A stretch of 64,000 bases of DNA from CAKVON01 sp902475665 (lineage in GTDB: Bacteria; Actinomycetota; Coriobacteriia; Coriobacteriales; Atopobiaceae), in contig JAWQCY010000003.1 of assembly GCA_036321795.1 (NCBI GenBank), positions 124,001 through 188,000 of the forward strand, written 5' to 3'. A model generated the notes under the pieces. It had not been told where the DNA came from. It ran no database searches and saw only the letters and a program-made list of their open reading frames with translations. This document shows positions 41,756-48,110 of the stretch, in pieces (the first letter of the stretch is position 1; each line of letters begins with the position of its first letter). The position numbers were made by a program, and so were the translations under genes.

Positions 41756-42477
41756 TGACCGCCATGGACACGGCCCTGGCAAAGGCGAGGGCCTACGCAG
41801 CCGACAACAACCACGGCTACGAGCTGGGCTACCACTCGGCTGCTGCAATGCGCGTCGGGACCGACTGCTCTGGCCTGGTGCGCTACTACGTTGCGTGCAT
41901 GGAGGGGCACAGCGTCGACGCCATGTCCGACTTCTCCACGCGTACGGAGAAGCGTGTGTTGGCGATGCATGGCTGGCACATCATCCCATTCTCGCTGGGC
42001 GCACTCAGGCGCGGAGACGTGCTGCTGTCTAACTCGCGCGGCCACACCGTCATCTGGCTGGGCAACGGCCGCATCCTCGGCGCGGAGGGCAACTGGGACG
42101 GTCGCAGGGGTGACGGCTCGGGCCGCGAGGTCTGCGAGCGCGACTACTACCCGTACGGATACGAGACGATTCTTAGGGCTCCGGCCAAGTACCGCACGAA
42201 CGCCGCGCCCGCGAAGAAGAAGGAGGAAGACGTGACCGACAACGACATCAAGAAGATTGCCGACGCTGTCTGCAAGAAGCTGGCAAAGGACCAGGGTTTC
42301 CTCAAGGCGGTACGCTCCGCGATCGTCGGCTACTGTTGGGGAACCACGGGCAAGACCAAGAACCACCTCAAGGACCGCGAGCGCAGCAACCTCTACAACC
42401 GCTGGGCGGACACCTACGACAACGCGAAGGCCAATAACGCGTTGCTCACGCAAATCCTCGACAAGCTCAAGGGGTAG
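41755..42477 (+). CDS. Endolysin (NlpC/P60-like cysteine peptidase/amidase)
   Basis: 240 residues from the ATG at 41755. Catalytic part (about 1-145): VGTDCSGLVRYYVACM with the nucleophile Cys near 38, GALRRGDVLLSNSRGHTVIWLGNGRILGAEG with the His near 97. This fits NlpC/P60-type phage lysins (Amidase_5-like). A Lys/Glu linker leads to a small helical C-terminal domain (about 160-240), probably for wall binding. Confidence 0.88.
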   Translation: MTAMDTALAKARAYAADNNHGYELGYHSAAAMRVGTDCSGLVRYYVACMEGHSVDAMSDFSTRTEKRVLAMHGWHIIPFSLGALRRGDVLLSNSRGHTVIWLGNGRILGAEGNWDGRRGDGSGREVCERDYYPYGYETILRAPAKYRTNAAPAKKKEEDVTDNDIKKIADAVCKKLAKDQGFLKAVRSAIVGYCWGTTGKTKNHLKDRERSNLYNRWADTYDNAKANNALLTQILDKLKG

Positions 42478-42479
42478 CC

Positions 42480-42701
42480 ATGTTCAGCGAGACGGGCACG
42501 CCGCCCGTTCAGATGAGGTGCCCGCGCTGCTCCAAGCCCGCCGACGCGACCACGACGATCACGACGCAGGACGGTCGCGACCGCGTCTATCGCTGCAACC
42601 ACTGCGAGCTGACGTTCAGGACCCACGAGGGCTACTGCGTCCAGGGCCGATATTGGGCCAAAGACGCGGCGGGCGCGTGGATTCGCACCGACGAGATGTA
42701 A
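42480..42701 (+). CDS. Small zinc-ribbon protein
   Basis: 73 residues, two bases after the endolysin stop. RCPRCSKPAD near 13 and YRCNHCELTF near 38 form a zinc ribbon. Last gene of the late operon; terminated by the hairpin at 42727. Confidence 0.62.
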   Translation: MFSETGTPPVQMRCPRCSKPADATTTITTQDGRDRVYRCNHCELTFRTHEGYCVQGRYWAKDAAGAWIRTDEM

Positions 42702-42726
42702 CGGTTTTGGTTACACATAACCAACT

Positions 42727-42757
42727 GACCCACCCCTTCGGGGGTGGGTCTTTTTTT
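42727..42757 (+). terminator. Strong intrinsic terminator, end of late operon
   Basis: Ten-base stem GACCCACCCC / GGGGTGGGTC closed by a TTCG tetraloop and followed by seven T. Confidence 0.95.
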
Positions 42758-42840
42758 GTGCCGAGAAATATAGGAATCACGCTTGTATCAATATGACAAT
42801 CACGCTATAATAATTGGCAGCAAGAGGGGAGGTGATACGG

Positions 42841-42972
42841 ATGGAATTCAAGGAGTGGCTCGCCGAACTCGCCAAGGCGCTGGTAATCAAGCTGGTCGCC
42901 GACGGCGTTGGTAGGGCCATGGAAAAGGCCGCCAAGCCCGATACCGAGAAGCAGGCAAAGCATCTTAGGTAG
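42841..42972 (+). CDS. Tiny charged helical protein near attR
   Basis: 43 residues from the ATG at 42841, ribosome site GAGGGGAGGTGAT directly upstream. Amphipathic helix EWLAELAKALVIKLVADGVGRAM with a polar end. It is beyond the late terminator. A 50-codon frame in the remnant (45338-45490) holds the same relative place. Confidence 0.5.
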   Translation: MEFKEWLAELAKALVIKLVADGVGRAMEKAAKPDTEKQAKHLR

Positions 42973-43054
42973 GTAGGGCAGGACGGCCAACGTTCGCGGG
43001 GAAGGCGGGGCACGGCCCGCCCGACCCGTATCGGGATGATACCAAGGGGGAAGC

Positions 43055-43150
43055 ATGGAGACAATCGAGAAGATGGCCGCATGGATCGTCGGCTTCGTCA
43101 TCGCCGACGCAATCGCGATTTTCCTTCGCAACAGGAAGGCGGGCAGGTAA
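43055..43150 (+). CDS. Tiny membrane peptide near attR
   Basis: 31 residues, ATG 43055 after CAAGGGGGAAGC. One hydrophobic helix (MAAWIVGFVIADAIAIFL) and a basic C terminus (RNRKAGR). Its TAA overlaps the start of the RHH-like gene. The same pair recurs in the remnant. Confidence 0.55.
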   Translation: METIEKMAAWIVGFVIADAIAIFLRNRKAGR

Positions 43151-43347
43151 TGGCACTCACCGAGGCGCAGAAGAGGGCGCAGCGCAAGTACGTGCGCGAG
43201 AGCGTCAAGCAGATGACCGTCAGGTTCTACCCGTCGGAGTACGACGCCTGGGATTGGCTCAACGCCCAGGGGAACAAGGCAGGCTACATCAAGGGGCTGA
43301 TTCGGCGCGACATGGAGGAGCGCGGCGAGCGTCACCAATTGCAATAA
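43150..43347 (+). CDS. Ribbon-helix-helix-like protein near attR
   Basis: 65 residues from the ATG at 43150. ESVKQMTVRFYPSEYDAWDWLNAQ then NKAGYIKGLIRRDMEE looks like a ribbon (MTVRFY) plus two helices, as in Arc/MetJ/CopG repressors. About 85% identical to 45636-45824 in the remnant. It may be a lysogenic accessory regulator. Confidence 0.7.
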   Translation: MALTEAQKRAQRKYVRESVKQMTVRFYPSEYDAWDWLNAQGNKAGYIKGLIRRDMEERGERHQLQ

Positions 43348-43434
43348 AACCGCGTTGTATTGCAATTTGCGTTAGTCGCGTCGCAGTCCCATGATTCAAA
43401 CGAACCGCAGGTAGACGGCCAAAAAGTCAGTTAT

Positions 43435-43793
43435 CTGGGGGTCAAGGGGTCGCTGGTTCGAATCCAGTCCACCCGACCAGAATGAGCAGGCCAGGAGGGG
43501 TGTTTGCCCTTCCTGGCCTTTTTCGTCTACCCGACGTTTCTCGAAATTTTCTCGGTTTCTCTAGTGGCTCTCGGCCTCGGCGGCAATGGATAAAGCGGCG
43601 TTTCTAAACGTTTGCGGCAAGGGGTTGAGGTAGTTGCTGTAAAGCACCGCCGACCCCTCGGAGCGCCCCTGCATCGCGTTGATGATCGTGGCATCTAGCC
43701 CCGCCGACTGGGCGAGCGTGGCGTAGGTCGCGCGCATCCTGTTTATCGGCACGAACGGCAGCCGTGCGAGCGGTGCGCCATCCTCGAACAGCC
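43435..43793. repeat. 359-bp direct repeat, right copy (attR core + terminator + int 3' fragment)
   Basis: Same as 8655-9013 apart from one base (T at 43695). Positions 43435-43479 are the attR core, a 3' half of tRNA-Pro that cannot fold as a full tRNA. The left limit is where the tRNA 5' half ends (TTAT instead of TTGA upstream). The right limit is three bases before repeat R1. Confidence 0.95.
43561..43793 (-). pseudogene. Integrase 3' fragment (second element)
   Basis: Encodes the last 77 residues of the integrase, including the NRMRATYAT box and the Tyr, with one silent or conservative change from the resident gene. The 5' part is gone; the frame runs a few codons into repeat R1 and beyond by chance. 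No start or promoter, so not functional. Confidence 0.88.
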
Positions 43794-43796
43794 ACT

Positions 43797-43832
43797 GTAG
43801 CCCAGGATTACATAAGTGACAATATCGGTCAC
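43797..43832 (+). repeat. 36-bp repeat R1
   Basis: One of four copies (43797, 44143, 44511, 45319), all in the same orientation. Consensus starts GTAGYCCAGGATTWC, then TTARGTG-like ATAAGT, and ends GACATTATCGGCYAC. In R1 the 3' part GTGAC...GTCAC is a perfect inverted pair. R1 abuts the broken integrase fragment. Confidence 0.92.
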
Positions 43833-43852
43833 CCAGCAGGAGGGTGTCGGCA

Positions 43853-44125
43853 GGCACGTTTTGCACGTTCGTGCCGTCTCGCGCCATCGCCAGGATGCCC
43901 CTCTGCGTCATACCGAGAAGGACGATGGTGTTTAACTGGGATTATGTCGCACCCTCGCCTGTCTGCCCCGCCGCGAAACCTAATCCGTGGGTCGAATTCG
44001 GCACGTTTGTGCAAAACGTGCCGCTGGTTGCGCACCAAATGGTCCCAGAGGGCACGATTTCTGCATTTGTGCCGATTTGCGCCATGGCGCATGGTTCAAA
44101 TTGGCACGTTTTGCGCAAACGTGCC
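43853..44125. repeat. Array of four 23-bp palindromes
   Basis: At 43853-43875, 44000-44022, 44051-44073 and 44103-44125. Units 2 and 4 are perfect 9-bp stems (GGCACGTTT / AAACGTGCC) with 5-nt loops; 1 and 3 are imperfect. Units 2-4 are spaced 51 and 52 bases. They share a following TTGCGCCA-like segment. The open frames across this stretch are by-products of the repeat. Confidence 0.85.
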
Positions 44126-44142
44126 ACAAGTTGCACGCCAAA

Positions 44143-44178
44143 GTAGCCCAGGATTACTTAAGTGACATTATCGGCCAC
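44143..44178 (+). repeat. 36-bp repeat R2
   Basis: Second copy, 314 bases after the end of R1... start. Ends GTGACATTATCGGCCAC. The GTG inside it (44162) is in frame with the toxin-like fragment that follows. Confidence 0.92.
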
Positions 44179-44404
44179 TAAGGTTCCAGACGGATTCAAT
44201 GCCGAGAAGACGATAAAGAACCAGTTCAAGAAGGCCATCGGAAAGGGCACGGACAAGCTCGTAATCAGCAACTGCGCCAATCATGCGGGGAACCGTGAGA
44301 TGTGCGCTGCAATAGAGGATTTCATGTTGACTCGCGACTTCCCCGAAATCCGCGAGGTGCTTTACGTCGGCGAGGAAGGGTCTGCCGTGCGCTTCACGAG
44401 ATAA
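44162..44404 (+). pseudogene. Orphan CdiA/MuF-type toxin domain, C-terminal half
   Basis: 80 codons from a GTG inside R2. DGFNAEKTIKNQFKKAIGKGTDKLVISNC, then CAAIEDFMLTRDFPEIREVLYVGEEGSAVRF resembles the second half of CdiA-type tRNA nuclease domains that end MuF proteins. The first half with the catalytic ExK is missing; R2 sits at the cut. Probably the end of the MuF gene of the remnant phage. It could still be translated from the GTG. Confidence 0.6.
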
Positions 44405-44510
44405 AGGCCGCATCGCAACCTGTGAGTTAACCCAGTACGATACGGCCGTATTTCTTTCATACCACATCCGCCCGTGGGAGGGCGGCGGCGACACGCCCGA
44501 GATCGTCTAG

Positions 44511-44546
44511 GTAGTCCAGGATTTCATTAGTGACATTATCGGCTAC
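44511..44546 (+). repeat. 36-bp repeat R3
   Basis: Third copy; preceded by TAG as R4 is. It lies at the cut end of an inverted terminase small-subunit gene fragment. Confidence 0.92.
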
Positions 44547-44717
44547 CGCGTCGTCCAGGTCCTGGATGCACTGCATGACCACCGTGTGCCACTGGACCAG
44601 CAGCTGAAGAGTCGGTGCGGCCGGCCGCGGTAAGCTGCGGCCCGCCGTCAGCTCGTCCCACTTGGCGGACTTGAACGCGTCGCACGCGACGGACCCTGGC
44701 TTTTCGATCGACATCAC
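44547..44717 (-). pseudogene. Terminase small subunit, N-terminal fragment, inverted
   Basis: About 55 residues closely matching the N-terminal half of the resident protein at 23751 (SVACDAFKSAKWDELTAG, LQLLVQWHTVVMQCIQDLDDA), then cut exactly at R3. On the opposite strand from the resident gene, so the block was inverted. Not functional. Confidence 0.88.
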
Positions 44718-44892
44718 TCAATCTCGCTTGCGACGGCCGCGAGCACGATGACCAGCAGTCAGAACCCCAAATCGTGGATAGGACCAGCCACCACGGCCAG
44801 TCGATGAGGCCCGTGGGCTTGCACGCGATGAAGACGATGGTGAGCAGCCCGAAGAACACGATGCTGCCGCCGTCGCCATTGTTGTCACTCAT
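44711..44892 (-). pseudogene. Small membrane protein gene, frameshifted
   Basis: Matches the resident gene at 23566 in its first 43 residues (FFGLLTIVFIACKPTGLIDWPW), then shifts frame near 44763 and loses the second helix. Followed on - strand by the terminase fragment, as in the resident order. Confidence 0.82.
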
Positions 44893-44913
44893 TCGTAGGC
44901 TCCTCTCGGCATG

Positions 44914-44935
44914 AAAAAGGCCCCTTTTTGGGGCC
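44914..44935 (-). terminator. Intrinsic terminator (minus strand), remnant
   Basis: GGCCCC / GGGGCC stem with A5/T5 loop, followed on the - strand by TTTTT. Same relative position as the terminator at 23522. Confidence 0.75.
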
Positions 44936-44963
44936 TGGTGAAATAACCTGAAAGATATAACGG

Positions 44964-45155
44964 CTATTCGTCGGTTTCGCCGTCCGCCGCAAGCTCTGCC
45001 TGGTACGCCGCTTCTGATTCGGCGTCCTCGCGGTCGAGGATTGCGATAGCTTCGGGGTCACCTGTGCTTTCGATTATCGCACGCTCGATGTCTCGGAGCT
45101 CCTGGAAGAAATCGCCGTCGGCCACGGCAACTCCATCGGTCCAATCGTTACTCAT
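44964..45155 (-). CDS. Small acidic hypothetical protein of the remnant
   Basis: 63 residues, ribosome site AAGGTGG before the ATG at 45155. Very acidic (SNDWTDGVAVADGDFFQELRDIERAIIEST). It holds the place of the 22896 gene relative to the terminator and small membrane gene. Unrecognised, intact frame. Confidence 0.5.
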   Translation of the reverse strand: MSNDWTDGVAVADGDFFQELRDIERAIIESTGDPEAIAILDREDAESEAAYQAELAADGETDE

Positions 45156-45176
45156 CTCACACCACCTTGCTAGCGG

Positions 45177-45318
45177 TTATAGGTGTACTTGTTCTTTCTG
45201 GTCACGCACTCGAACCCGTATTGCGGGAGGACTTCCCTCCATTAGGAGTTGATTACGCCGACTGCCTTCTGCCTTGCCACGTGAAGGGCTGCTTCCTTGC
45301 TCTTCCCACTCTATTTAG
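45177..45318 (-). pseudogene. C-terminal fragment of a JAMM-like/MuF-region protein
   Basis: Read on -: GKSKEAALHVARQKAVGVINS, stop, WREVLPQYGFECVTRKNKYTYNR, stop. The first part resembles GKSVEAAKHAAWQQATGK of the resident JAMM-like protein (22187-22885). It is cut by R4 and carries an internal TAA, so it is dead. Confidence 0.6.
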
Positions 45319-45354
45319 GTAGTCCAGGATTTCATAAGTGAAATTATCGGCTAC
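45319..45354 (+). repeat. 36-bp repeat R4
   Basis: Fourth copy; one change in the GTGAC part (GTGAA). The GTG at 45338 is in frame with the downstream 50-codon frame, just as in R2. Confidence 0.92.
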
Positions 45355-45490
45355 TGAGTCGAACGACAAGGCTTGGAGGTTGTTCCTCGCGGTGCTGGGC
45401 GCCTACTTGGGCGCCTGGTCCTCCAAGAGGCTCGGCGCCCAAAAGAAAAAGACCCCGAAGCGGCCGGCAAGGCACTTCAAGAGGTCCTAG
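45338..45490 (+). pseudogene. Right-end small membrane protein frame fused to R4
   Basis: 50 codons from the GTG inside R4 to TAG 45488. One hydrophobic helix (AWRLFLAVLGAYLGAW) and a strongly basic tail (KRLGAQKKKTPKRPARHFKRS). Probably the end of a longer gene cut by R4; translation from the repeat GTG is possible. Confidence 0.45.
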
Positions 45491-45552
45491 TCCCAAGGTG
45501 ACCCGTCTTCGCGGGCGGGCCACCGTCTCAGTCATGTCAGGGGGAGTCAGTG

Positions 45553-45636
45553 ATGGATACAAGGAAAATCGCGATCTGCGCCGTCTCGTTCGTCGTGGCC
45601 TTCGTGGCATCGATCGTCTACAGGAGGCTCAGGTAA
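45553..45636 (+). CDS. Tiny membrane peptide (remnant copy)
   Basis: 27 residues, GGGGAGTCAGTG upstream. One helix (IAICAVSFVVAFVASIVY) and basic end. Its TAA overlaps the next ATG, as in the resident pair at 43055. Confidence 0.55.
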   Translation: MDTRKIAICAVSFVVAFVASIVYRRLR

Positions 45637-45824
45637 TGGTGCTCACCGAGGCGCAGAAGAGGGCGCAGCGCAAGTACGTGCGCGAGAGCGTCAGGCAGAT
45701 GACCGTCAGGTTCTACCCGTCTGAGTCGGACGTGTGGGAGTGGCTCAACGCCCAGGGGAACAAGGCCGGCTACATCAAGGGGTTGATTCGCCGCGACATG
45801 GAGGAGCGCGGGCGGCTCGGCTGA
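45636..45824 (+). CDS. Ribbon-helix-helix-like protein (remnant copy)
   Basis: 62 residues, nearly the same as 43150-43347 (MTVRFYPSESDVWEWLNAQ, NKAGYIKGLIRRDMEE), differing mainly at the C terminus. Intact, so the pair may still be expressed although the rest of this element is destroyed. Confidence 0.7.
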   Translation: MVLTEAQKRAQRKYVRESVRQMTVRFYPSESDVWEWLNAQGNKAGYIKGLIRRDMEERGRLG

Positions 45825-45920
45825 CCTGCATCGAAACCGCGTTGTATCGCATTTCACGATACGCGCGACTCGGCACTCTGAATTGACTGAGCCGCAGGTA
45901 GATGACCAAAAGTCAGTATT

Positions 45921-45963
45921 TTGGGGGCAAGGGACGCTGGTTTGAATCCAGTTCTCCCGACCA
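45921..45963 (+). other. Degenerate third tRNA-Pro 3' end (outer att site)
   Basis: About 80% like the att core: TTGGGGGCAAGGGA, CGCTGGTTTGAATCCAG, TTCTCCCGACCA. T-arm and CCA are recognisable, the stems no longer match the tRNA 5' half. This is the outer right end of the older element and thus the junction with true chromosome. Confidence 0.82.
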
Positions 45964-45973
45964 TCTAATTTGA

Positions 45974-46006
45974 AGTCAGGCAGAAGTTGTCTGCCTGACT
46001 ATTTTT
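45974..46006 (+). terminator. Intrinsic terminator, probable original tRNA-Pro terminator
   Basis: AGTCAGGCAGA (45974-45984) pairs with TCTGCCTGACT (45990-46000), then ATTTTT. As the first sequence past the outer att site it would have followed tRNA-Pro before any phage integrated. Confidence 0.88.
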
Positions 46007-46164
46007 GTTTGCTAACGCTACCAATTCAGCCAATTTTTGACCTCATGCGAAGCAACCGTGTATGCGTGAAGCGCGTCTGGGTACCAAAGCCAATGGTCTA
46101 AAATTAAGGCTTGGGAATTTATGGGGCGTCCTTCCATGGACGCCCTTGCAGAGAAGGGCGTCAC

Positions 46165-46923
46165 GTGGCGGGTAGGACCAAAAAGGTCGTTCAGAAGGGC
46201 CGCAAGGCCAAGGAGTACATCAAGAACGACCTCAAGACTCAGGTCGACTACGACGTGCTAAAAGCTCAGCGCGAGGGCGAGGCCTCCGACCCCGTTGGCA
46301 CGCCAAACAACCCCTGCACCAGGATATTCACGGTTGCAAACGTCATCACGTTTTGCAGGCTTCTTCTGACGCTTGCGTTTCTCTACCTGTTCGTGACGCA
46401 CGGCAACAGGGCCGTTGCGCTCACTTGCTACGTTGTCGCCGCGGTCACCGACTTTTTGGACGGACAAGTTGCCCGCCGGACGCAAACCGTCAGCTGGGTT
46501 GGCAAGATCATGGATCCGATCATGGACCGTGTCCTGCTGTTCACTGGCGTGCTCGGCCTCGTAATCACAGGTGAGCTGCCCCTCTGGGTTGCCGTCTTCG
46601 TCATCGGCCGAGACGCCTATCTTGCCGTTGGCACCCAGGTTTTGCAGCGCTATCGTCGTCGGCCAGTCGACGTCATTTTCATAGGTAAGGTTGCCACCGC
46701 ACTCTTGATGAGCGGCTTCTGTGACCTGCTACTAGGCCTCCCGGTCGTTCCCGGACTTGGGCTCGTCAGCGTCAGTTGGCTTCCCGGCCTCAACGTCAAC
46801 GCCGCCACGTTTGGAATCTTCCTCGTATACGCAGGCGTCATCTGCTCGACGATCACCGCATACAAGTACACCCGCGAGGGCCTTGCCATCCGCAAGAACG
46901 CAGTCGAGAACAAGTCGGAGTAG
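46165..46923 (+). CDS. pgsA: CDP-diacylglycerol--glycerol-3-phosphate 3-phosphatidyltransferase-like enzyme
   Basis: 252 residues from a GTG at 46165 (AGAAGGG upstream); a TTG at 46111 is also in frame but lies before a hairpin. The CDP-alcohol phosphotransferase motif is complete: D96-FL-DG-QVAR ... G113 ... D117 ... D121. About five to six membrane helices; a basic, extended N terminus (about 1-50). It probably makes phosphatidylglycerol phosphate. Confidence 0.88.
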   Translation: MAGRTKKVVQKGRKAKEYIKNDLKTQVDYDVLKAQREGEASDPVGTPNNPCTRIFTVANVITFCRLLLTLAFLYLFVTHGNRAVALTCYVVAAVTDFLDGQVARRTQTVSWVGKIMDPIMDRVLLFTGVLGLVITGELPLWVAVFVIGRDAYLAVGTQVLQRYRRRPVDVIFIGKVATALLMSGFCDLLLGLPVVPGLGLVSVSWLPGLNVNAATFGIFLVYAGVICSTITAYKYTREGLAIRKNAVENKSE

Positions 46924-46925
46924 CC

Positions 46926-48110
46926 ATGCGTCCCATCCTCACGCGGTCCCGCACAATCACGCGACTGACCCTTGCAATTACCTGCCTCATGGTCCTTCTC
47001 GGTAGCCTGGCCTTGCCTGCGGTGGCGCTAGCCGACGACCAGCCCAAGATCACGCAGGCCAAGAGCGCGATCATCGTAGACGGCAAGGGAAATGTCCTTT
47101 GGGAGAAGAACTCCGAGGACGAGATGAGCCTGGCCTCGGTCACGAAGGTCATGACCGCGATGGTGGCGCTGGACTCCGGCATGGACCTTGACTCAAAGGT
47201 GACCTGCTCGGATGTCGACCTGGGACCCGATTCGCAGACCGCGGGCTACAAGAAGGGCGACACCACCACGTTGCGCAGCCTGCTCGAGGTAATGCTCGTG
47301 TATTCAGGCAATGATGCCGCAACCATGGTCGCGCGTGCCGTCACCGGGGACGAGACCAAGTTCGTCGAGATGATGAACGCCAAGGCGACCGAGCTTGGAA
47401 TGACGCACACGCACTTCTCGAACTGCCACGGCCTCGAGGAAGAGGGCAAGCATTATTCCTGTGCGTCTGACATGGTCAAGATGGGCCGCTACGCGCTCGA
47501 GAACTATCCATTCATCGCGCAGACCGTCGTATTGCCCGAGGTCACGACCCAAGTGGGAAAGACGAAGATCACGTTCGAGTCGACAGACGAGCTTGTTGGC
47601 AGCTACGAGGGCATGCTTGGCATCAAGACGGGTTCGGTCGAGTCGGGAACGACCTTCCTGGGAGCCTGCGAGCGTGACGGAGTCCGACTCTACACCGCCG
47701 TCTTGGGCTGCAAGGACAACGACGGCAGGTTCGCAGACACGCGCGCGCTTCTCGACTGGGCCTTCGACAGCTACAGGACAGCAACCTTCGGTACGAGCGG
47801 CCTGGTATTTCGTATGGCACCCTACGCATTCGACGCGCGTCTCAAGGTCCCCGTCTACTATGGGGAGGCAACCACCGGACTCGTCAAGAAGAACGGTGGC
47901 GCGATCTCCTACTCCAACAAGATGATCAAGCCGTCCTGCCTCGTGGAGTCGGGCGTGCCGTACGGAACACTCACATGGTCGCAAGGCGATCGCACAATCG
48001 GCTCGAGCACCTGTTCCACTGGCCGCCCCATGGCAAACGTGCCCGATTTCGGCCCGTTCATCACGAGGCTATTCGTTAACGAAGCACAGCTCTTGGAGGC
48101 ATGCGCATGA
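46926..48110 (+). CDS. D-alanyl-D-alanine carboxypeptidase (S11, DacA/PBP5-like)
   Basis: 394 residues, ATG two bases after pgsA. Signal peptide with cleavage after AVALA at 36. Active-site motifs SVTK (71-74), SGN (127-129) and KTG (234-236). It trims the terminal D-Ala of peptidoglycan outside the membrane. The C-terminal region (about 300-394) is the beta domain; no clear membrane-anchoring helix at the end. It overlaps the next gene by 10 bases. Confidence 0.93.
   Translation: MRPILTRSRTITRLTLAITCLMVLLGSLALPAVALADDQPKITQAKSAIIVDGKGNVLWEKNSEDEMSLASVTKVMTAMVALDSGMDLDSKVTCSDVDLGPDSQTAGYKKGDTTTLRSLLEVMLVYSGNDAATMVARAVTGDETKFVEMMNAKATELGMTHTHFSNCHGLEEEGKHYSCASDMVKMGRYALENYPFIAQTVVLPEVTTQVGKTKITFESTDELVGSYEGMLGIKTGSVESGTTFLGACERDGVRLYTAVLGCKDNDGRFADTRALLDWAFDSYRTATFGTSGLVFRMAPYAFDARLKVPVYYGEATTGLVKKNGGAISYSNKMIKPSCLVESGVPYGTLTWSQGDRTIGSSTCSTGRPMANVPDFGPFITRLFVNEAQLLEACA

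Larger units (their letters stand above)
43480..45963. mobile_element. Scrambled remnant of a second, related prophage in tandem
   Basis: Begins with an integrase 3' fragment and ends with a membrane-peptide/RHH pair and a degenerate tRNA-Pro 3' end, that is, the two ends of a phage of the same family. In between only four pieces survive, each bounded by a 36-bp repeat (R1-R4). No capsid or tail gene is left. Confidence 0.85.
45825..46164. other. Right att arm, degenerate att site and pgsA leader
   Basis: 45825-45920 resembles 43348-43434 (GAGCCGCAGGTAGATGACC against GAACCGCAGGTAGACGGCC). The degenerate tRNA 3' end follows, then a terminator and a leader in which GGGCGTCC (46124-46131) pairs with GGACGCCC (46138-46145) just before pgsA. 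TAAAAT at 46099 may be a -10 box, without a good -35. Confidence 0.55.

Noticed and set aside
43435..43511. Second tRNA-Pro gene at attR
   Set aside because: Only the 3' half is present; upstream bases cannot form the acceptor, D or anticodon stems.
43853..44125. Possible CRISPR array
   Set aside because: Units are palindromic and only four, the first spacing differs (147 bases) and the spacers are similar to one another. No cas gene is in the window.
43764..44165. Overlapping open frames of 60-130 codons on both strands between R1 and R2
   Set aside because: They are produced by the palindrome array (repeated GTFC/VP-like peptides) and lack ribosome sites.
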